DNA of 64,000 nucleotides from Pseudothermotoga elfii DSM 9442 = NBRC 107921 (GTDB lineage Bacteria > Thermotogota > Thermotogae > Thermotogales > DSM-5069), in the NCBI RefSeq assembly GCF_000504085.1, contig NC_022792.1, positions 62,001 through 126,000 on the forward strand, read 5' to 3'. Below are positions 1 to 9,017 of the stretch, in pieces. Every line of letters starts with the position of its first letter. Within the stretch, counting starts at the first letter, position 1. The position numbers and the translations under genes are program-made. The notes under the pieces were generated by a model. That model was not told the DNA's origin and ran no database searches. It saw only the letters and a program-made list of their open reading frames with translations.

Positions 1-987
1 ATCAGTTTTGTCTGATACACCTGAATCTGCAGTTCCCATAACACCTCCAACTGCCAGAACTTTTTCCCCATCCGTTATTAGTGTCTCTATACCATGCAGT
101 GAGTATTCTCTTTCATCAAGCAGAAGAACTCTCTCGCTTTTATTTGCTTTTCTAACAACAATCCGTCCGCTGGAAATTTTCGAATAATCGAAAGTATGAA
201 CAGGATGACCTGTCTCAAGCATTACATAATTTGCCGCATCGACAATCGAATTTATCGGTCTGATACCTGCAGACATGAGTCTACGCCGCATCCACACCGG
301 GCTTGAAACTGCCTTCACTGACTCCATAAAAGCGGCACAATAACGCGGGCATCCATCCACATCCTCTATCGATACACTCACCATATCATTCACCGGTTTA
401 TCGGATTCTGTATAATCAACAGACGGTTTTTTCAAAGGTCTGCCAGATAGAACAGCCATTTCTCTTGCAACACCGATAACCCCAAGACAATCCGGCCTAT
501 TGGGAGTTATTTCTATATCAAGAACCTTGCCGTCAAGCTTCCAGTATCTTATTAGATCTGTTCCTACAGGTATTTCTTCTCTTATCTGATAAACACACTC
601 CGATTTTTCCTCAAGTCCAAGTTCCTGTAGAGAACACATAATTACTTCAGACGTAATACCTTTTATATCCATTGCCTCAACTATTCTTCCATCTGACAGG
701 GTTGTGCCAGGGAAAGCTACAGGAACCTTTGTGCCTTTGCAAATATTCATGTCCGAAGTGATTGTTGTATGAACGCTGTCACCATCAAAAACTTTACATA
801 CATGAAGCTTTTCTGAGCGGGGATGAGGAGACACTTCACGCACTATTCCGCAAGTAATTTTTCCTCTTATGGGTAAATCAATTACATTTGCAACATTCAA
901 TCCAGCTATAGTAAGCTTTGACGCTATTTCTTCATCTGTCCAGTCTATATCAACATATTCTCTGAGCCATTCTGTAGCTACAAGCAC
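1..987 (-). CDS. pheT: Phenylalanyl-tRNA synthetase beta subunit (partial)
   Basis: N-terminal 329 residues of PheT; the rest lies beyond base 1. PheT pairs with PheS (next gene upstream) in the cytoplasmic alpha2beta2 enzyme that charges tRNA-Phe. The translation from a GTG at 987 begins VLVATEWLREYVDIDW and carries the EMAP-like tRNA-binding region (residues about 40-150, with HPRSEKLHVCKV) and the start of the B3/B4 editing domain (ITPNRPDCLGVIGVAREMA, then GHPVHTFDY and GVMGT near the window edge). The GTG is chosen because GGAGGG sits a few bases upstream at 995-1000; the two nearby ATGs (994 and 989) run into stops within 15 codons. The gap to pheS is 14 bp, so the two are co-transcribed. 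The family assignment is firm. Confidence 0.95.
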   Translation of the reverse strand, partial: MLVATEWLREYVDIDWTDEEIASKLTIAGLNVANVIDLPIRGKITCGIVREVSPHPRSEKLHVCKVFDGDSVHTTITSDMNICKGTKVPVAFPGTTLSDGRIVEAMDIKGITSEVIMCSLQELGLEEKSECVYQIREEIPVGTDLIRYWKLDGKVLDIEITPNRPDCLGVIGVAREMAVLSGRPLKKPSVDYTESDKPVNDMVSVSIEDVDGCPRYCAAFMESVKAVSSPVWMRRRLMSAGIRPINSIVDAANYVMLETGHPVHTFDYSKISSGRIVVRKANKSERVLLLDEREYSLHGIETLITDGEKVLAVGGVMGTADSGVSDKTD

Positions 988-1001
988 ATTTCATCCCTCC
1001 A

Positions 1002-2006
1002 TCAGAATTTTTCTAAAAATCTCTTGTCATTTTTTACAAAATCCCTTATATCTTTGATGTTATATTTGAGCATCGCTATACGCTCAACGCCCATTCCAAA
1101 AGCAAAACCGGTCCATTTTTCCGAATCATAACCAACATTTTTGAAAACATTGGGATGAACCATACCAGCACCAAGAATTTCAAGCCAACCAGTGTATCCA
1201 CAGGCCTGACATCCTTTTCCATTGCAGATGCCACATGAGACATCTACCTCAAAGCTTGGCTCAGTGAATGGGAAAAAGCTTGGTCTCAGCCGTATTTTTC
1301 TTTCGCTTCCAAAAACCATCTGGGCAAATCTCTCCAATGTGTATTTCAGGTGACCAACCGACACATTTTCATCCACATACAAACCTTCAACCTGGGTAAA
1401 CATGGGAAGATGTGTCGCATCATAATCTCTCCTGTAAACACGCCCTGGTGATATAATTGCGATAGGTGGTTTTGCTGACATCATTGTTCTAATCTGAACC
1501 GGAGAAGTGTGCGTTCTAAGAAGTAGATCATTTATATAAAAAGAATCATGTTCGTCTCTCGCAGGATGCCACTCTGGAGTATTCAAAGCATCAAAATTGT
1601 GCCATACATCTTCTATCTCGGGACCTTCAACTACTTTAAAGCCCATTGATACGAAGATGCTTTCTATCTCTTCAAGCATCAATGATATAGGATGTCTGTG
1701 ACCAACATTTCTCCGCGCACCCGGGAGAGTCACATCTACCCAGTACTTTCTGGCGATTATTTGACTTTCTATCTTTTTTAACATCTCCTTTTTCTGTTCT
1801 ATAGCACGCTGAACAGCATCTTTGAGTTCATTCAGGATCTTACCAGCCCCCGGTCTTTCATGAACAGGAAGGCTGGCTATATTTTTCATCTGTTCGGTAA
1901 TAGTGCCTTTTTTACCCAGAAGAGATACTCTTATTTTTTCAAGTTGTTGAAGATCGGTTGCTGCATTGATTTCTCGAAGTGCCTGTTCTCTCAATTGCTC
2001 GAACAT
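1002..2006 (-). CDS. pheS: Phenylalanyl-tRNA synthetase alpha subunit
   Basis: Catalytic subunit of class II PheRS, 334 aa. An N-terminal coiled coil (about 1-85) precedes the class II core. [18 protein letters not shown] is class II motif 2 and [12 protein letters not shown] near the end is motif 3. A four-cysteine insert ([17 protein letters not shown], about residue 272) followed by [14 protein letters not shown] matches PheS of many Firmicutes and Thermotogae. The open frame reaches 2027, but the ATG at 2006 is preceded by GGAGGTGTGGAGG, so it is the likely start. The 5' end lies inside the last codons of the radical SAM gene (68-bp overlap), which points to translational coupling. Confidence 0.95.
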   Translation of the reverse strand: MFEQLREQALREINAATDLQQLEKIRVSLLGKKGTITEQMKNIASLPVHERPGAGKILNELKDAVQRAIEQKKEMLKKIESQIIARKYWVDVTLPGARRNVGHRHPISLMLEEIESIFVSMGFKVVEGPEIEDVWHNFDALNTPEWHPARDEHDSFYINDLLLRTHTSPVQIRTMMSAKPPIAIISPGRVYRRDYDATHLPMFTQVEGLYVDENVSVGHLKYTLERFAQMVFGSERKIRLRPSFFPFTEPSFEVDVSCGICNGKGCQACGYTGWLEILGAGMVHPNVFKNVGYDSEKWTGFAFGMGVERIAMLKYNIKDIRDFVKNDKRFLEKF

Positions 2007-2970
2007 CCTCCACACCTCCTGACACATATTCTTTCAAGGCATCTTTCCACGAAACAAACCGTTTGTTGACAACAAAACCCAATTCTCTTCCAGCAATTGC
2101 TTTCACATCCAGATTTCTTACAATACTCGCTTGCTTTTCTGTGTAAATTAATAACTCTGGATCGACAAATTTCACCACTTTTTTCAAGAGCTCTCCTTTT
2201 ACAAGCTCACCAAATCTTGGATGATAAGGCCCGGCCACAATATTTTTCATCAGTTCATCTGGAACGAATAAGCCTATTCTGATAACCTTCACATTGTTTG
2301 ACTCAAGTATAGCCATCATGTCTGAACATATATCAATTGCTTCATCAAGTCTTACAGCTCTGTATCTGCCATCCAGATAAAGGGACTCTAACGGCGCTCC
2401 TTTTAAAACTATTGTAGGATGTAAGCGACATGTTTTTGCGCCATTTTCTACAGTTTTCCAGCTGCTGAAAAGATCTTTCCATTTCTCATCACCTGGTAAA
2501 CCGATCATTAAATGCAATCCAAAATCTATTTTTAATTCCTTAAGAAGTGTACAGGCTTTTTCAATATCTTTACTGCTATGATTCCTCTCAGACTCATGCA
2601 GCACGTCATCACAAAAAGATTGAGCTCCGAGTTCGACAAATTTCACACCGTTTTTCTTTAAAAATATCAGATTTTCTTTATTGATCTCATCAGGTCGTGT
2701 AGATATTCTTATTCCATCGCAAACATTTTTTCTTATGTACTCATCTGCCCAGGCAAGGTATCGCTTCTGCAACAAAACAGGGAGAGCCGTAAAGGTCCCG
2801 CCATAAAAAGCTATTTCAAACCGTTCGTCTGGGGCAATATACTTATTAATCATCTTATTAAGCTCTTCAATCGATGGCAACTGAGAAAAACCTGTTGCAG
2901 ATCTCTGGTCGCAAAACAAACATCTTTTTTTACAACCCATTTGAGGTAAAAAAACAGGAACGATTTTCAT
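1939..2970 (-). CDS. Elp3-like radical SAM protein
   Basis: Radical SAM enzyme of 343 aa. The 4Fe-4S/SAM motif appears early as CKKRCLFC (C-x3-C-x2-C). [10 protein letters not shown] (the GGE-like SAM-binding segment), [14 protein letters not shown] and [11 protein letters not shown] follow. This arrangement is that of the Elp3/HemN-like bacterial family, whose gene often neighbours rnc. No acetyltransferase domain is visible, so it is not a full Elp3. The start at 2970 (ATG right after the rnc stop, behind AAAGGTGAT) is preferred over the longer frame from 2994. The substrate is unknown; a tRNA or RNA modification role would fit the neighbours rnc and pheST but is inference. Confidence 0.82.
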   Translation of the reverse strand: MKIVPVFLPQMGCKKRCLFCDQRSATGFSQLPSIEELNKMINKYIAPDERFEIAFYGGTFTALPVLLQKRYLAWADEYIRKNVCDGIRISTRPDEINKENLIFLKKNGVKFVELGAQSFCDDVLHESERNHSSKDIEKACTLLKELKIDFGLHLMIGLPGDEKWKDLFSSWKTVENGAKTCRLHPTIVLKGAPLESLYLDGRYRAVRLDEAIDICSDMMAILESNNVKVIRIGLFVPDELMKNIVAGPYHPRFGELVKGELLKKVVKFVDPELLIYTEKQASIVRNLDVKAIAGRELGFVVNKRFVSWKDALKEYVSGGVEDVRAIERTGTSRNQCSNRSSTT

Positions 2971-2971
2971 A

Positions 2972-3688
2972 TCAATCACCTTTGAGTTTCTCAATAGCTC
3001 TGCGTGCTGCCTCCTTCTCTGCTTCTTTTATTGAAGGTCCCTCGCCAACAGCTATCAATTTTCCAGATAGGCGCAGTTCTACAGTAAACTTTTTCATATG
3101 AGATGGGCCTTTTTCATTAACAAGAACATATTCAGGTAATTTTCTGTATCTCGCCTGAGTAATCTCCTGCAAAGAAGTCTTGTAGTCAAACACTATTTTC
3201 CCTTCAACAACTTCTTTTGCATATTTTGCAAAATAAGAAAGAAATACCTTTTTTACTGCTGTCAGGCCACCATCTATATACACTGCAGCTACAACAGCTT
3301 CAAGCATGTCGGCAAGCAGTGAATCTCTCTCTCTGCCGCTTGAAACTTCTTCTCCGCGTCCCAAAAACATATATCTTCCCAGATTTATATCCCGAGCTAT
3401 CTGAGCTAAAGCTTCCTCGCTTGCAATTGCTGCTTTAACCTTTGCCATAACTCCCTCTGATGCTTCTGGAAACTCTAAATATAAATACTCTGCAAGCAGT
3501 AAATCAATAACAGCATCACCCAGAAACTCCAGTCTTTCATTCGATTCAACATCTTTTCGCCCGCGTTGTTTTTGCTCATGAGCATATGAGGAATGACAGA
3601 GGGCATTGTACAAAAGCTCTGGCTCATAAAATCTGTATCCTATTTTCTCCATGAAATCTATCAAAATTTTTGCCTCTTCTTTGTTCAA
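2972..3688 (-). CDS. rnc: Ribonuclease III
   Basis: Double-strand-specific endoribonuclease for rRNA precursor processing, 238 aa. The catalytic signature NERLEFLGDAVIDLLLAEYL lies at about 49-68, and the second acidic cluster DMLEAVVAAVYIDGG at about 126-140. The C-terminal dsRNA-binding domain spans about 165-238 (DYKTSLQEITQ, then GPSIKEAEKEAARRAIEKL). The start is a TTG that overlaps the transketolase stop as TTGA; the ribosome binding site is weak (GGGTCA), so translation probably depends on coupling. Confidence 0.95.
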   Translation of the reverse strand: MNKEEAKILIDFMEKIGYRFYEPELLYNALCHSSYAHEQKQRGRKDVESNERLEFLGDAVIDLLLAEYLYLEFPEASEGVMAKVKAAIASEEALAQIARDINLGRYMFLGRGEEVSSGRERDSLLADMLEAVVAAVYIDGGLTAVKKVFLSYFAKYAKEVVEGKIVFDYKTSLQEITQARYRKLPEYVLVNEKGPSHMKKFTVELRLSGKLIAVGEGPSIKEAEKEAARRAIEKLKGD

Positions 3689-5574
3689 CTGATCATCTGA
3701 CCCAGCTTTTCGGCAATCTTAGTAGAGCTGAGTCCATAGATTTCATATAGAGCCTCGTAAGATCCTGAAACTGCATGCTCTTGAATAGCAATTTGTTCAA
3801 AACTTGAAGGAATTATCCCTTTCTGCAAGAAAAATTTTGCCAGAAGAGATGTTAATCCAAGTGTCGCAACATGATCCTCAACAACCAAGATTTTCTTCCC
3901 GTGTCCATATTCTCTCAACACATGCTCGTCAAGATCAAGCGGGCATGACACATTCAGAACGCTTACCTTACCTCTCAATTTATCCGCAGCCTCGACAACA
4001 TTTGGCACAACAGATCCACATGTCACAACAGTCACATCTGTTCCTTTTCTGAGAATATCTATCTTTCCATATTCAAAACGATAGTTATCCGCAAAAAACA
4101 ACTTGCCATTTTCATCAACGATAGGCATCATTTTTGCCCTGCCCATGGCTACCAGGTAGTTTCCATATACCGATGCAATGTAGCGAATAACCCTGTCGGT
4201 TTGATTGGGATCTGCCGGTACGATAACTTTGTAACCCAGCCAATTTGCAGGTGCAGAGATGTAATCAAGTCCATGGTGAGTTTTTCCGTCCTCCCCTACA
4301 TTTAAACCGCAATGAGTCACAATAACTTTCAAATTGGTGTGGTTTATAGCATTCAATCTGTGCTGATTATACGTCTCACTTACTCCAAACACTCCAAAAT
4401 CAGCAAAAAAGGTCACCACACCATCTGCAGAAAGTGCTCCTGCAACAGCTGCCGCATTATGTTCCTGAACACCAAGCTCTAAAAATCTTTCTGGAACGTA
4501 CTTCTGAACCCCGTCAAGCTTTACAGATGTTGCAAGGTCGCAATCTACAGCTACTACAGGTGTTTCAGAGTTCCTGTTCTCTTTTACTAAATCCAATAAA
4601 GCATTTCCAAAAGCACTCCGATTATCAGTTTTGGTTGTGTAAGTTCTGCCAACTGGAACTTTTATTTTTACAGGATACTCCAGATGGAATGGTTCATGTT
4701 TCTGATTACCAAGCTGAGCACGCATCTTCATATATTTCTCCACATCGTTATCAATGCCAAGTTCATTCAGAGCTTTCTCAAGTTGTTCTTTATCGAGAGG
4801 TTTCCCATGATAAGAAACATCATTTTCCATGAACGACACACCTTTGCCCATAATAGTGTGTGCCAGTATAGCAACAGGATTGACTTTATCTTCAACAGCC
4901 TGTGAAAGTGCATGCAAAAGCTGTTCTATATCATGACCATCAACTTCCAGAACTCTCCACCCATCTGCTTCGTAGTTTTTTCTGATATTAACCGGCATTA
5001 CGTCTCTTGCTCTTCCAGAAATCTGGGCATCATTGTAATCTATAACAACAGTCAGATTACTCAACCCGTATTTTTTTGCAACCCGGCGAGCTTCAGCTAC
5101 CTGTCCTTTTGCCTGTTCCGCATCGCTCATTGCCACAAAAATATGGTAATCCTGCTCCTTCATTTTAGCGGCCAATGCAAATCCCACTCCAGCTGACAAG
5201 CCCTGTCCCAGATTTCCTGTAGTCCATTCGACACCAGGAATGCCACGGGTTACATGTCCTTCAAAGATACTCGAATGGTGTCTGAAACCAGCTATAACCT
5301 GATCTATGTCTACAAATCCGAGCCTGCCCAGAACTGAATATACCCCTGGTGATGTGTGGCCATGGCTAACTACAACACGATCTCTCAAGGGGTCATAAGG
5401 ATTATCAGGATTAAGATTTGCAAATGAAAAAACACTTAAAAAAATCTCCAGAGAGGACATCGATCCTCCCGGATGACCTGAATTAGCTACATATGTCATT
5501 TTAAGTATATCACCGCGGCAAAGGCGTGCTATCTGTTTGAGTTTTTTGATATCATGTTTATTAAATGTCTTCAT
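3685..5574 (-). CDS. tkt: Transketolase (single-chain)
   Basis: Thiamine diphosphate enzyme of the non-oxidative pentose phosphate pathway, 629 aa, with the N-terminal TPP domain, pyrimidine-binding domain and C-terminal domain in one chain. Visible marks are NSGHPGGSMSSLEI (about 31), GHTSPGVYSVLGRLGF, TTGNLGQGLSAGVGFALAAK, VGVQEHNA-like LGVQEHNAAAVAGALS (about 365) and HHGLDYISAP. The usual GDG of the TPP/metal motif reads SDA here (MSDAEQAKGQ, followed by DYNDAQISG), so the motif is divergent although the Asp and the downstream Asn are kept. SD AGGAGGATA precedes ATG 5574. It could also act on 1-deoxy-sugar-type substrates, but overall it looks like transketolase. Confidence 0.87.
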   Translation of the reverse strand: MKTFNKHDIKKLKQIARLCRGDILKMTYVANSGHPGGSMSSLEIFLSVFSFANLNPDNPYDPLRDRVVVSHGHTSPGVYSVLGRLGFVDIDQVIAGFRHHSSIFEGHVTRGIPGVEWTTGNLGQGLSAGVGFALAAKMKEQDYHIFVAMSDAEQAKGQVAEARRVAKKYGLSNLTVVIDYNDAQISGRARDVMPVNIRKNYEADGWRVLEVDGHDIEQLLHALSQAVEDKVNPVAILAHTIMGKGVSFMENDVSYHGKPLDKEQLEKALNELGIDNDVEKYMKMRAQLGNQKHEPFHLEYPVKIKVPVGRTYTTKTDNRSAFGNALLDLVKENRNSETPVVAVDCDLATSVKLDGVQKYVPERFLELGVQEHNAAAVAGALSADGVVTFFADFGVFGVSETYNQHRLNAINHTNLKVIVTHCGLNVGEDGKTHHGLDYISAPANWLGYKVIVPADPNQTDRVIRYIASVYGNYLVAMGRAKMMPIVDENGKLFFADNYRFEYGKIDILRKGTDVTVVTCGSVVPNVVEAADKLRGKVSVLNVSCPLDLDEHVLREYGHGKKILVVEDHVATLGLTSLLAKFFLQKGIIPSSFEQIAIQEHAVSGSYEALYEIYGLSSTKIAEKLGQMIS

Positions 5575-5597
5575 GAAACTATCCTCCTTTGATTATT

Positions 5598-5819
5598 TTA
5601 TTTCCAAAATTTCGATATTAACAAAAATATCAATGTTAAAGTGGCACTAATCAGCAAACATGTCGTGAGTGGAAAGTAAAAAACAAATCTTTCCCGCTTT
5701 ATTACTATATCACCCGGCAACCTCCCAAGGGGGGTAAAACGCCCTATCAAATAAATGGAAAAACCCACGATTATCAGTATCAAGCCGAGGACAATGAGTA
5801 TCCTACTTATCTGGATCAC
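5598..5819 (-). CDS. DUF2905 family small membrane protein
   Basis: 73-aa protein with two hydrophobic helices (about 5-28 and 47-70) flanking the conserved GRFTPLGRLPGDIVIKRE segment that defines DUF2905. Function unknown; it should sit in the cytoplasmic membrane. The frame opens at 5828 with a GTG that is itself part of the ribosome binding site AGGGGTGAT; the next GTG at 5819 is correctly spaced and is taken as the start. It lies between ricT and transketolase in the long operon and overlaps the ricT 3' end by 17 bp. Confidence 0.8.
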   Translation of the reverse strand: MIQISRILIVLGLILIIVGFSIYLIGRFTPLGRLPGDIVIKRERFVFYFPLTTCLLISATLTLIFLLISKFWK

Positions 5820-6627
5820 GCGCATCACCCCTGAAATACGAAAAGGGTAAGTTAATCATCTCTCCCTCCTCAGAAATTACCAGAACTTTTTCTTTGAAAA
5901 CATCTATCGACTGAACTTTGCAATTTTTTGCTTCATAGATTATAGTTTCTCCCTCTGATGGAATATCAGCAAGAGCTTCTTCGTAAAAATCATATTCGTA
6001 CATCAAACAGCACAGCAATCTTCTACAAGCTCCGGATATTTTCGCGGTATTTATCATGAGCTGCTGGCATTTTGCATGTTTCAGGGTTATACTATCGAAT
6101 TCTCTCAAGAAAGTGCTGCAGCAAGTGGGACGCCCGCATAAACCTAAACCACCTATGAATTTCAGCTCATCTCTTACACCAACTTGCCTGAGTTCTATAC
6201 GCGTCTTGAAAATTCTGGCAAGGTCTTTTACCAGTTCTCTGAAATCCACTCTTGTTTCGGAACTGAAGAAAAAAACCAGCCTTGATCTGTCAAACATATA
6301 CCGGGTATGGAGAAGCTTCATGGGCAAATTATGCTCTTTTATCTTTTCAAGGCATATTTGCATCGCCTGCTCGGCATCTTTGAGATTTTCGCTATAGATT
6401 TTCGTATCTTCCTCGGTTAATTTTCTCATTACTGGCCTTAATTCCGATCCAATCTCCTCTATTCCCATTTCATCTGGCCCTTTTATTACCTTGCCAACGT
6501 CCGGACCGAATTCTGTCATAACGAGGACAAGATCTCCCGGTTTTATGTCTTCACCATTTTCAGAATAATAAAACAATTTCCCCTTTGGAAATATCTCTAT
6601 AGCATAAACAATTGCTATCATTGACAC
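5803..6627 (-). CDS. ricT: PSP1/RicT (YaaT)-family protein
   Basis: 274-aa PSP1-domain protein. The characteristic cysteine segments are visible: GLGLCGRPTCCSTFL (about 160) and ACRRLLCCLMYEYDF (about 200). Together with PGDLVLVMTEFGPDVGKV near the N terminus they match Bacillus YaaT/RicT, an Fe-S-cluster-associated partner of RNase Y in mRNA maturation. The order yaaR-holB-yaaT seen here is the same as in Bacillus. Start GTG 6627 behind GAGGTGAT; an ATG two codons downstream (6621) is the alternative. The role in this organism is inferred from family membership. Confidence 0.85.
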   Translation of the reverse strand: MSMIAIVYAIEIFPKGKLFYYSENGEDIKPGDLVLVMTEFGPDVGKVIKGPDEMGIEEIGSELRPVMRKLTEEDTKIYSENLKDAEQAMQICLEKIKEHNLPMKLLHTRYMFDRSRLVFFFSSETRVDFRELVKDLARIFKTRIELRQVGVRDELKFIGGLGLCGRPTCCSTFLREFDSITLKHAKCQQLMINTAKISGACRRLLCCLMYEYDFYEEALADIPSEGETIIYEAKNCKVQSIDVFKEKVLVISEEGEMINLPFSYFRGDARDPDK

Positions 6628-6633
6628 AGATCA

Positions 6634-7509
6634 TCACCTCTTTGCGTTTTCTCTAATCACGAGAAACAGGTTAAGCAAAGTCAACGTTCCATTGAAATTC
6701 ATCAAACGGTTTGTCAATATCGAGTCAATCCACTTGAATAAAGACAATTCTGTACATCCTCTATACTCTGCCACAATTTGCAACAGGCGGCACAAATGTA
6801 CTATCGTGCGGTTAAGATCAGCTCTACTGAGATTGCTCATCATGTCATCATAAAACTTGACCAGTGTTTCTTCACTCACCAGTGACAATTTCTCATAGAG
6901 ATCATCGATCATCAGAATTGCTGACACTTTGTCAGCAGCAGATATCTCCTCTTTTGAAAAGATATTACATATCGCCTTGGGATCAAAATCATTGTTTTGT
7001 GGAAATTGATCTGATTTCATAACAAAATCGAGTACTTCAAAATCATTTTCAGCCAAGCTCAAGATAAGATCAGGTTTCACCAGGCTGGCTTTTTTTCTCT
7101 CCAGGTTATTCAATATCTGCCTGTCTATGGCAACATTAAACACTTTTACCCTGCTTTTAATGGTTGGTAAAAGGTCAGTATATTTTGCGCTTGTAAGAAC
7201 TATCTCAGAGTAGACAGGTGGTTCCTCCAAAATTTTGAGCATTGAATTTGCCGCTTCATGCAAAATTCTGTCTGCACGGTGGATGATCACAATTTTATAA
7301 CCATCAGAAGATGATGTATAGAGAAACTGTGACATATATCTTATATCATCTATACCTGGCGCCTCAAATTCTAAAAACTCGTTCGTAACTTCCCTGATGA
7401 CTTGCTCACAGGTCCATTTCAGTAAAGATTCGTCCCGTGACTTTAAGCACACCGAGGAACCAATATTCCGAATCAAAAAATCCTTAACCGTGCTCAGCAA
7501 TTTTTCCAT
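6634..7509 (-). CDS. holB: DNA polymerase III delta' subunit-like protein
   Basis: 291-aa clamp-loader delta'-type protein. The AAA+ core is abbreviated: there is no Walker A lysine loop, as expected for the non-ATPase delta' subunit. The strand-helix segment YKIVIIHRADRILHEAANSMLKILEEPP (read in two parts, about 91-118) and TIKSRVKVFNV are the diagnostic delta' features (sensor 1 region and SRC-like motif reading SRV). The zinc-finger cysteines of larger delta' proteins are absent. SD AGGTGAT precedes ATG 7509. Position between yaaR and ricT supports the call. Confidence 0.8.
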   Translation of the reverse strand: MEKLLSTVKDFLIRNIGSSVCLKSRDESLLKWTCEQVIREVTNEFLEFEAPGIDDIRYMSQFLYTSSSDGYKIVIIHRADRILHEAANSMLKILEEPPVYSEIVLTSAKYTDLLPTIKSRVKVFNVAIDRQILNNLERKKASLVKPDLILSLAENDFEVLDFVMKSDQFPQNNDFDPKAICNIFSKEEISAADKVSAILMIDDLYEKLSLVSEETLVKFYDDMMSNLSRADLNRTIVHLCRLLQIVAEYRGCTELSLFKWIDSILTNRLMNFNGTLTLLNLFLVIRENAKR

Positions 7510-7516
7510 ATTGTAA

Positions 7517-7972
7517 TCACCTGTATAAATCCATTAATAAACCGTATATTTCCTGAACTCTCGCAGACAACAAAATAGCACCTCTTTCAGCTTCAAATAA
7601 CTCCGCGGCTATTTTCTCCAATCTGTTATCAACTTCTTGAACAATTAGATGCAAATCAACACTGGAAAGTTGTTTTCCAATTTTGTAGAGCTTTTTCTCA
7701 ATTACTTTCAAAAAATCTTTAATGCTCTCACGATAAGATCTGAAATTTTCCTGCGTTGGCGATCTGACGAGATTGTTTCCCGATTTTACAACCTGTCTTA
7801 TAAGTCTTTCAAGCAATTCGTCAAGTTTCTCTTCTTCAGCTTCTTCAAGCACTTCGAAAAAACTTGTGCTATCCATGCTCCTCACGGCAGAACTTGATTT
7901 GAATTTGATTTTCTTTTTTTTCTTAACTTCAGAACTTCTAAACTTACCATCTTCAAGAGGATTAATTCTCAC
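7517..7972 (-). CDS. DUF327 (YaaR) family protein
   Basis: 151-aa helical, highly charged protein of the YaaR family (DUF327). A lysine-rich N terminus (EVKKKKKIKF) precedes SFFEVLEEAEEEKLDELLERLI and a long helical hairpin ending in AERGAILLSARVQEIYGLLMDLYR. Function unknown; the gene is conserved next to holB and ricT. The longest frame starts at TTG 7987 inside the ribosome binding site GGAGGATAG; GTG 7972 is properly spaced and is preferred, giving a 4-bp gap after mtnA. Confidence 0.78.
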   Translation of the reverse strand: MRINPLEDGKFRSSEVKKKKKIKFKSSSAVRSMDSTSFFEVLEEAEEEKLDELLERLIRQVVKSGNNLVRSPTQENFRSYRESIKDFLKVIEKKLYKIGKQLSSVDLHLIVQEVDNRLEKIAAELFEAERGAILLSARVQEIYGLLMDLYR

Positions 7973-7976
7973 ATCA

Positions 7977-9017
7977 CTATCCTCCAAACAACTTTGCTAT
8001 ATTTTCTTTATAAGGAGGCCTCAGAATTCCTTTTTCAGTTATTATAGCTGTTATTAATTGATGCTCTGTCACATCAAAAGCAGGATTATATACTGCCACA
8101 CCATCCGGGGCAACTTTCACCCCGTGAACATGGGTTACCTCATCGTGAGAACGCTCTTCTATGGGTATCTCGCTTCCATTTTTTATTTTAATATCTATCG
8201 TCGATGTAGGAGCTGCGACATAAAACGGTATACCATGCTGGTTTGAAAGTACTGCCACCGAATAAGTACCTATCTTGTTAGCAACATCGCCATTCGCTGC
8301 TATTCTATCAGCTCCAACGATAACGGCATCGATCTTCCCCTGCTTCATAACCCAGCCAGCCATATTATCTGTTATTAAAATTGTTTCAACACCAATTTCA
8401 AGCAATTCCCAGGCTGTCAACCGGGCTCCCTGCAAATATGGTCTTGTTTCATCTACGTATACCTTTATCTTCTTTCCAGATTCTACAGCCGCCCTTATAA
8501 CTCCAAGGGCTGTGCCATAATCTACCGTCGCTAAAGCTCCTGCATTGCAATGAGTTAAAACAGCGCAGCCATCTTTCAACAAAGTTTGCCCATGTGTTCC
8601 TATAGTTTTGTTTATCCTGATATCTTCTTCTGCTATCTTTATCGCTTCTTTTTCAAGATCTTCAAGAATTTCATCAACAGCTTTTGACAAGTCTACACAC
8701 TTTTCCATTCGATTCAACGCCCAGAACAGGTTAACAGCCGTTGGTCGAGTCGATGCAAGTACATCGTACACATTTTTCATAACGTCGATAAAATTCTGAT
8801 TTTTAAGAGTTGCAGCCTCTTTTGCTCCAAGAACATAACCAAAAGCCGCGGTGGCTCCTATAGCAGGAGCTCCACGGACGACCATATCTTTGATCGCCCG
8901 TGCTACTTCAGCATAGCTCTTACACTCAACATAATTAACAACATGAGGCAATTTTCGCTGATCCACAAGAATTAGTGAATTTCCTGTCCATTGCATTGTC
9001 AAAGTTTTGAAATTCAT
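7977..9017 (-). CDS. mtnA: S-methyl-5-thioribose-1-phosphate isomerase
   Basis: 346-aa enzyme of the methionine salvage pathway, converting methylthioribose-1-phosphate to the ribulose-1-phosphate form. Hallmarks are VRGAPAIGATAAFGYVLGAKE (about 46-66), THCNAGALATVDYGTALGVIRAA with the catalytic Cys (about 156), ETRPYLQGARLTAWEL and VGADRIAANGDVANKIGTY with the catalytic Asp (about 237). It fits the eIF2B-like isomerase family over its full length. Start ATG 9017 overlaps the upstream stop as ATGA behind AGGAAGATCA. No other salvage gene is visible here. Confidence 0.93.
   Translation of the reverse strand: MNFKTLTMQWTGNSLILVDQRKLPHVVNYVECKSYAEVARAIKDMVVRGAPAIGATAAFGYVLGAKEAATLKNQNFIDVMKNVYDVLASTRPTAVNLFWALNRMEKCVDLSKAVDEILEDLEKEAIKIAEEDIRINKTIGTHGQTLLKDGCAVLTHCNAGALATVDYGTALGVIRAAVESGKKIKVYVDETRPYLQGARLTAWELLEIGVETILITDNMAGWVMKQGKIDAVIVGADRIAANGDVANKIGTYSVAVLSNQHGIPFYVAAPTSTIDIKIKNGSEIPIEERSHDEVTHVHGVKVAPDGVAVYNPAFDVTEHQLITAIITEKGILRPPYKENIAKLFGG

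Noticed and set aside
4434-4832. 132-aa plus-strand frame
   Set aside because: Lies opposite the transketolase gene and lacks any family features.
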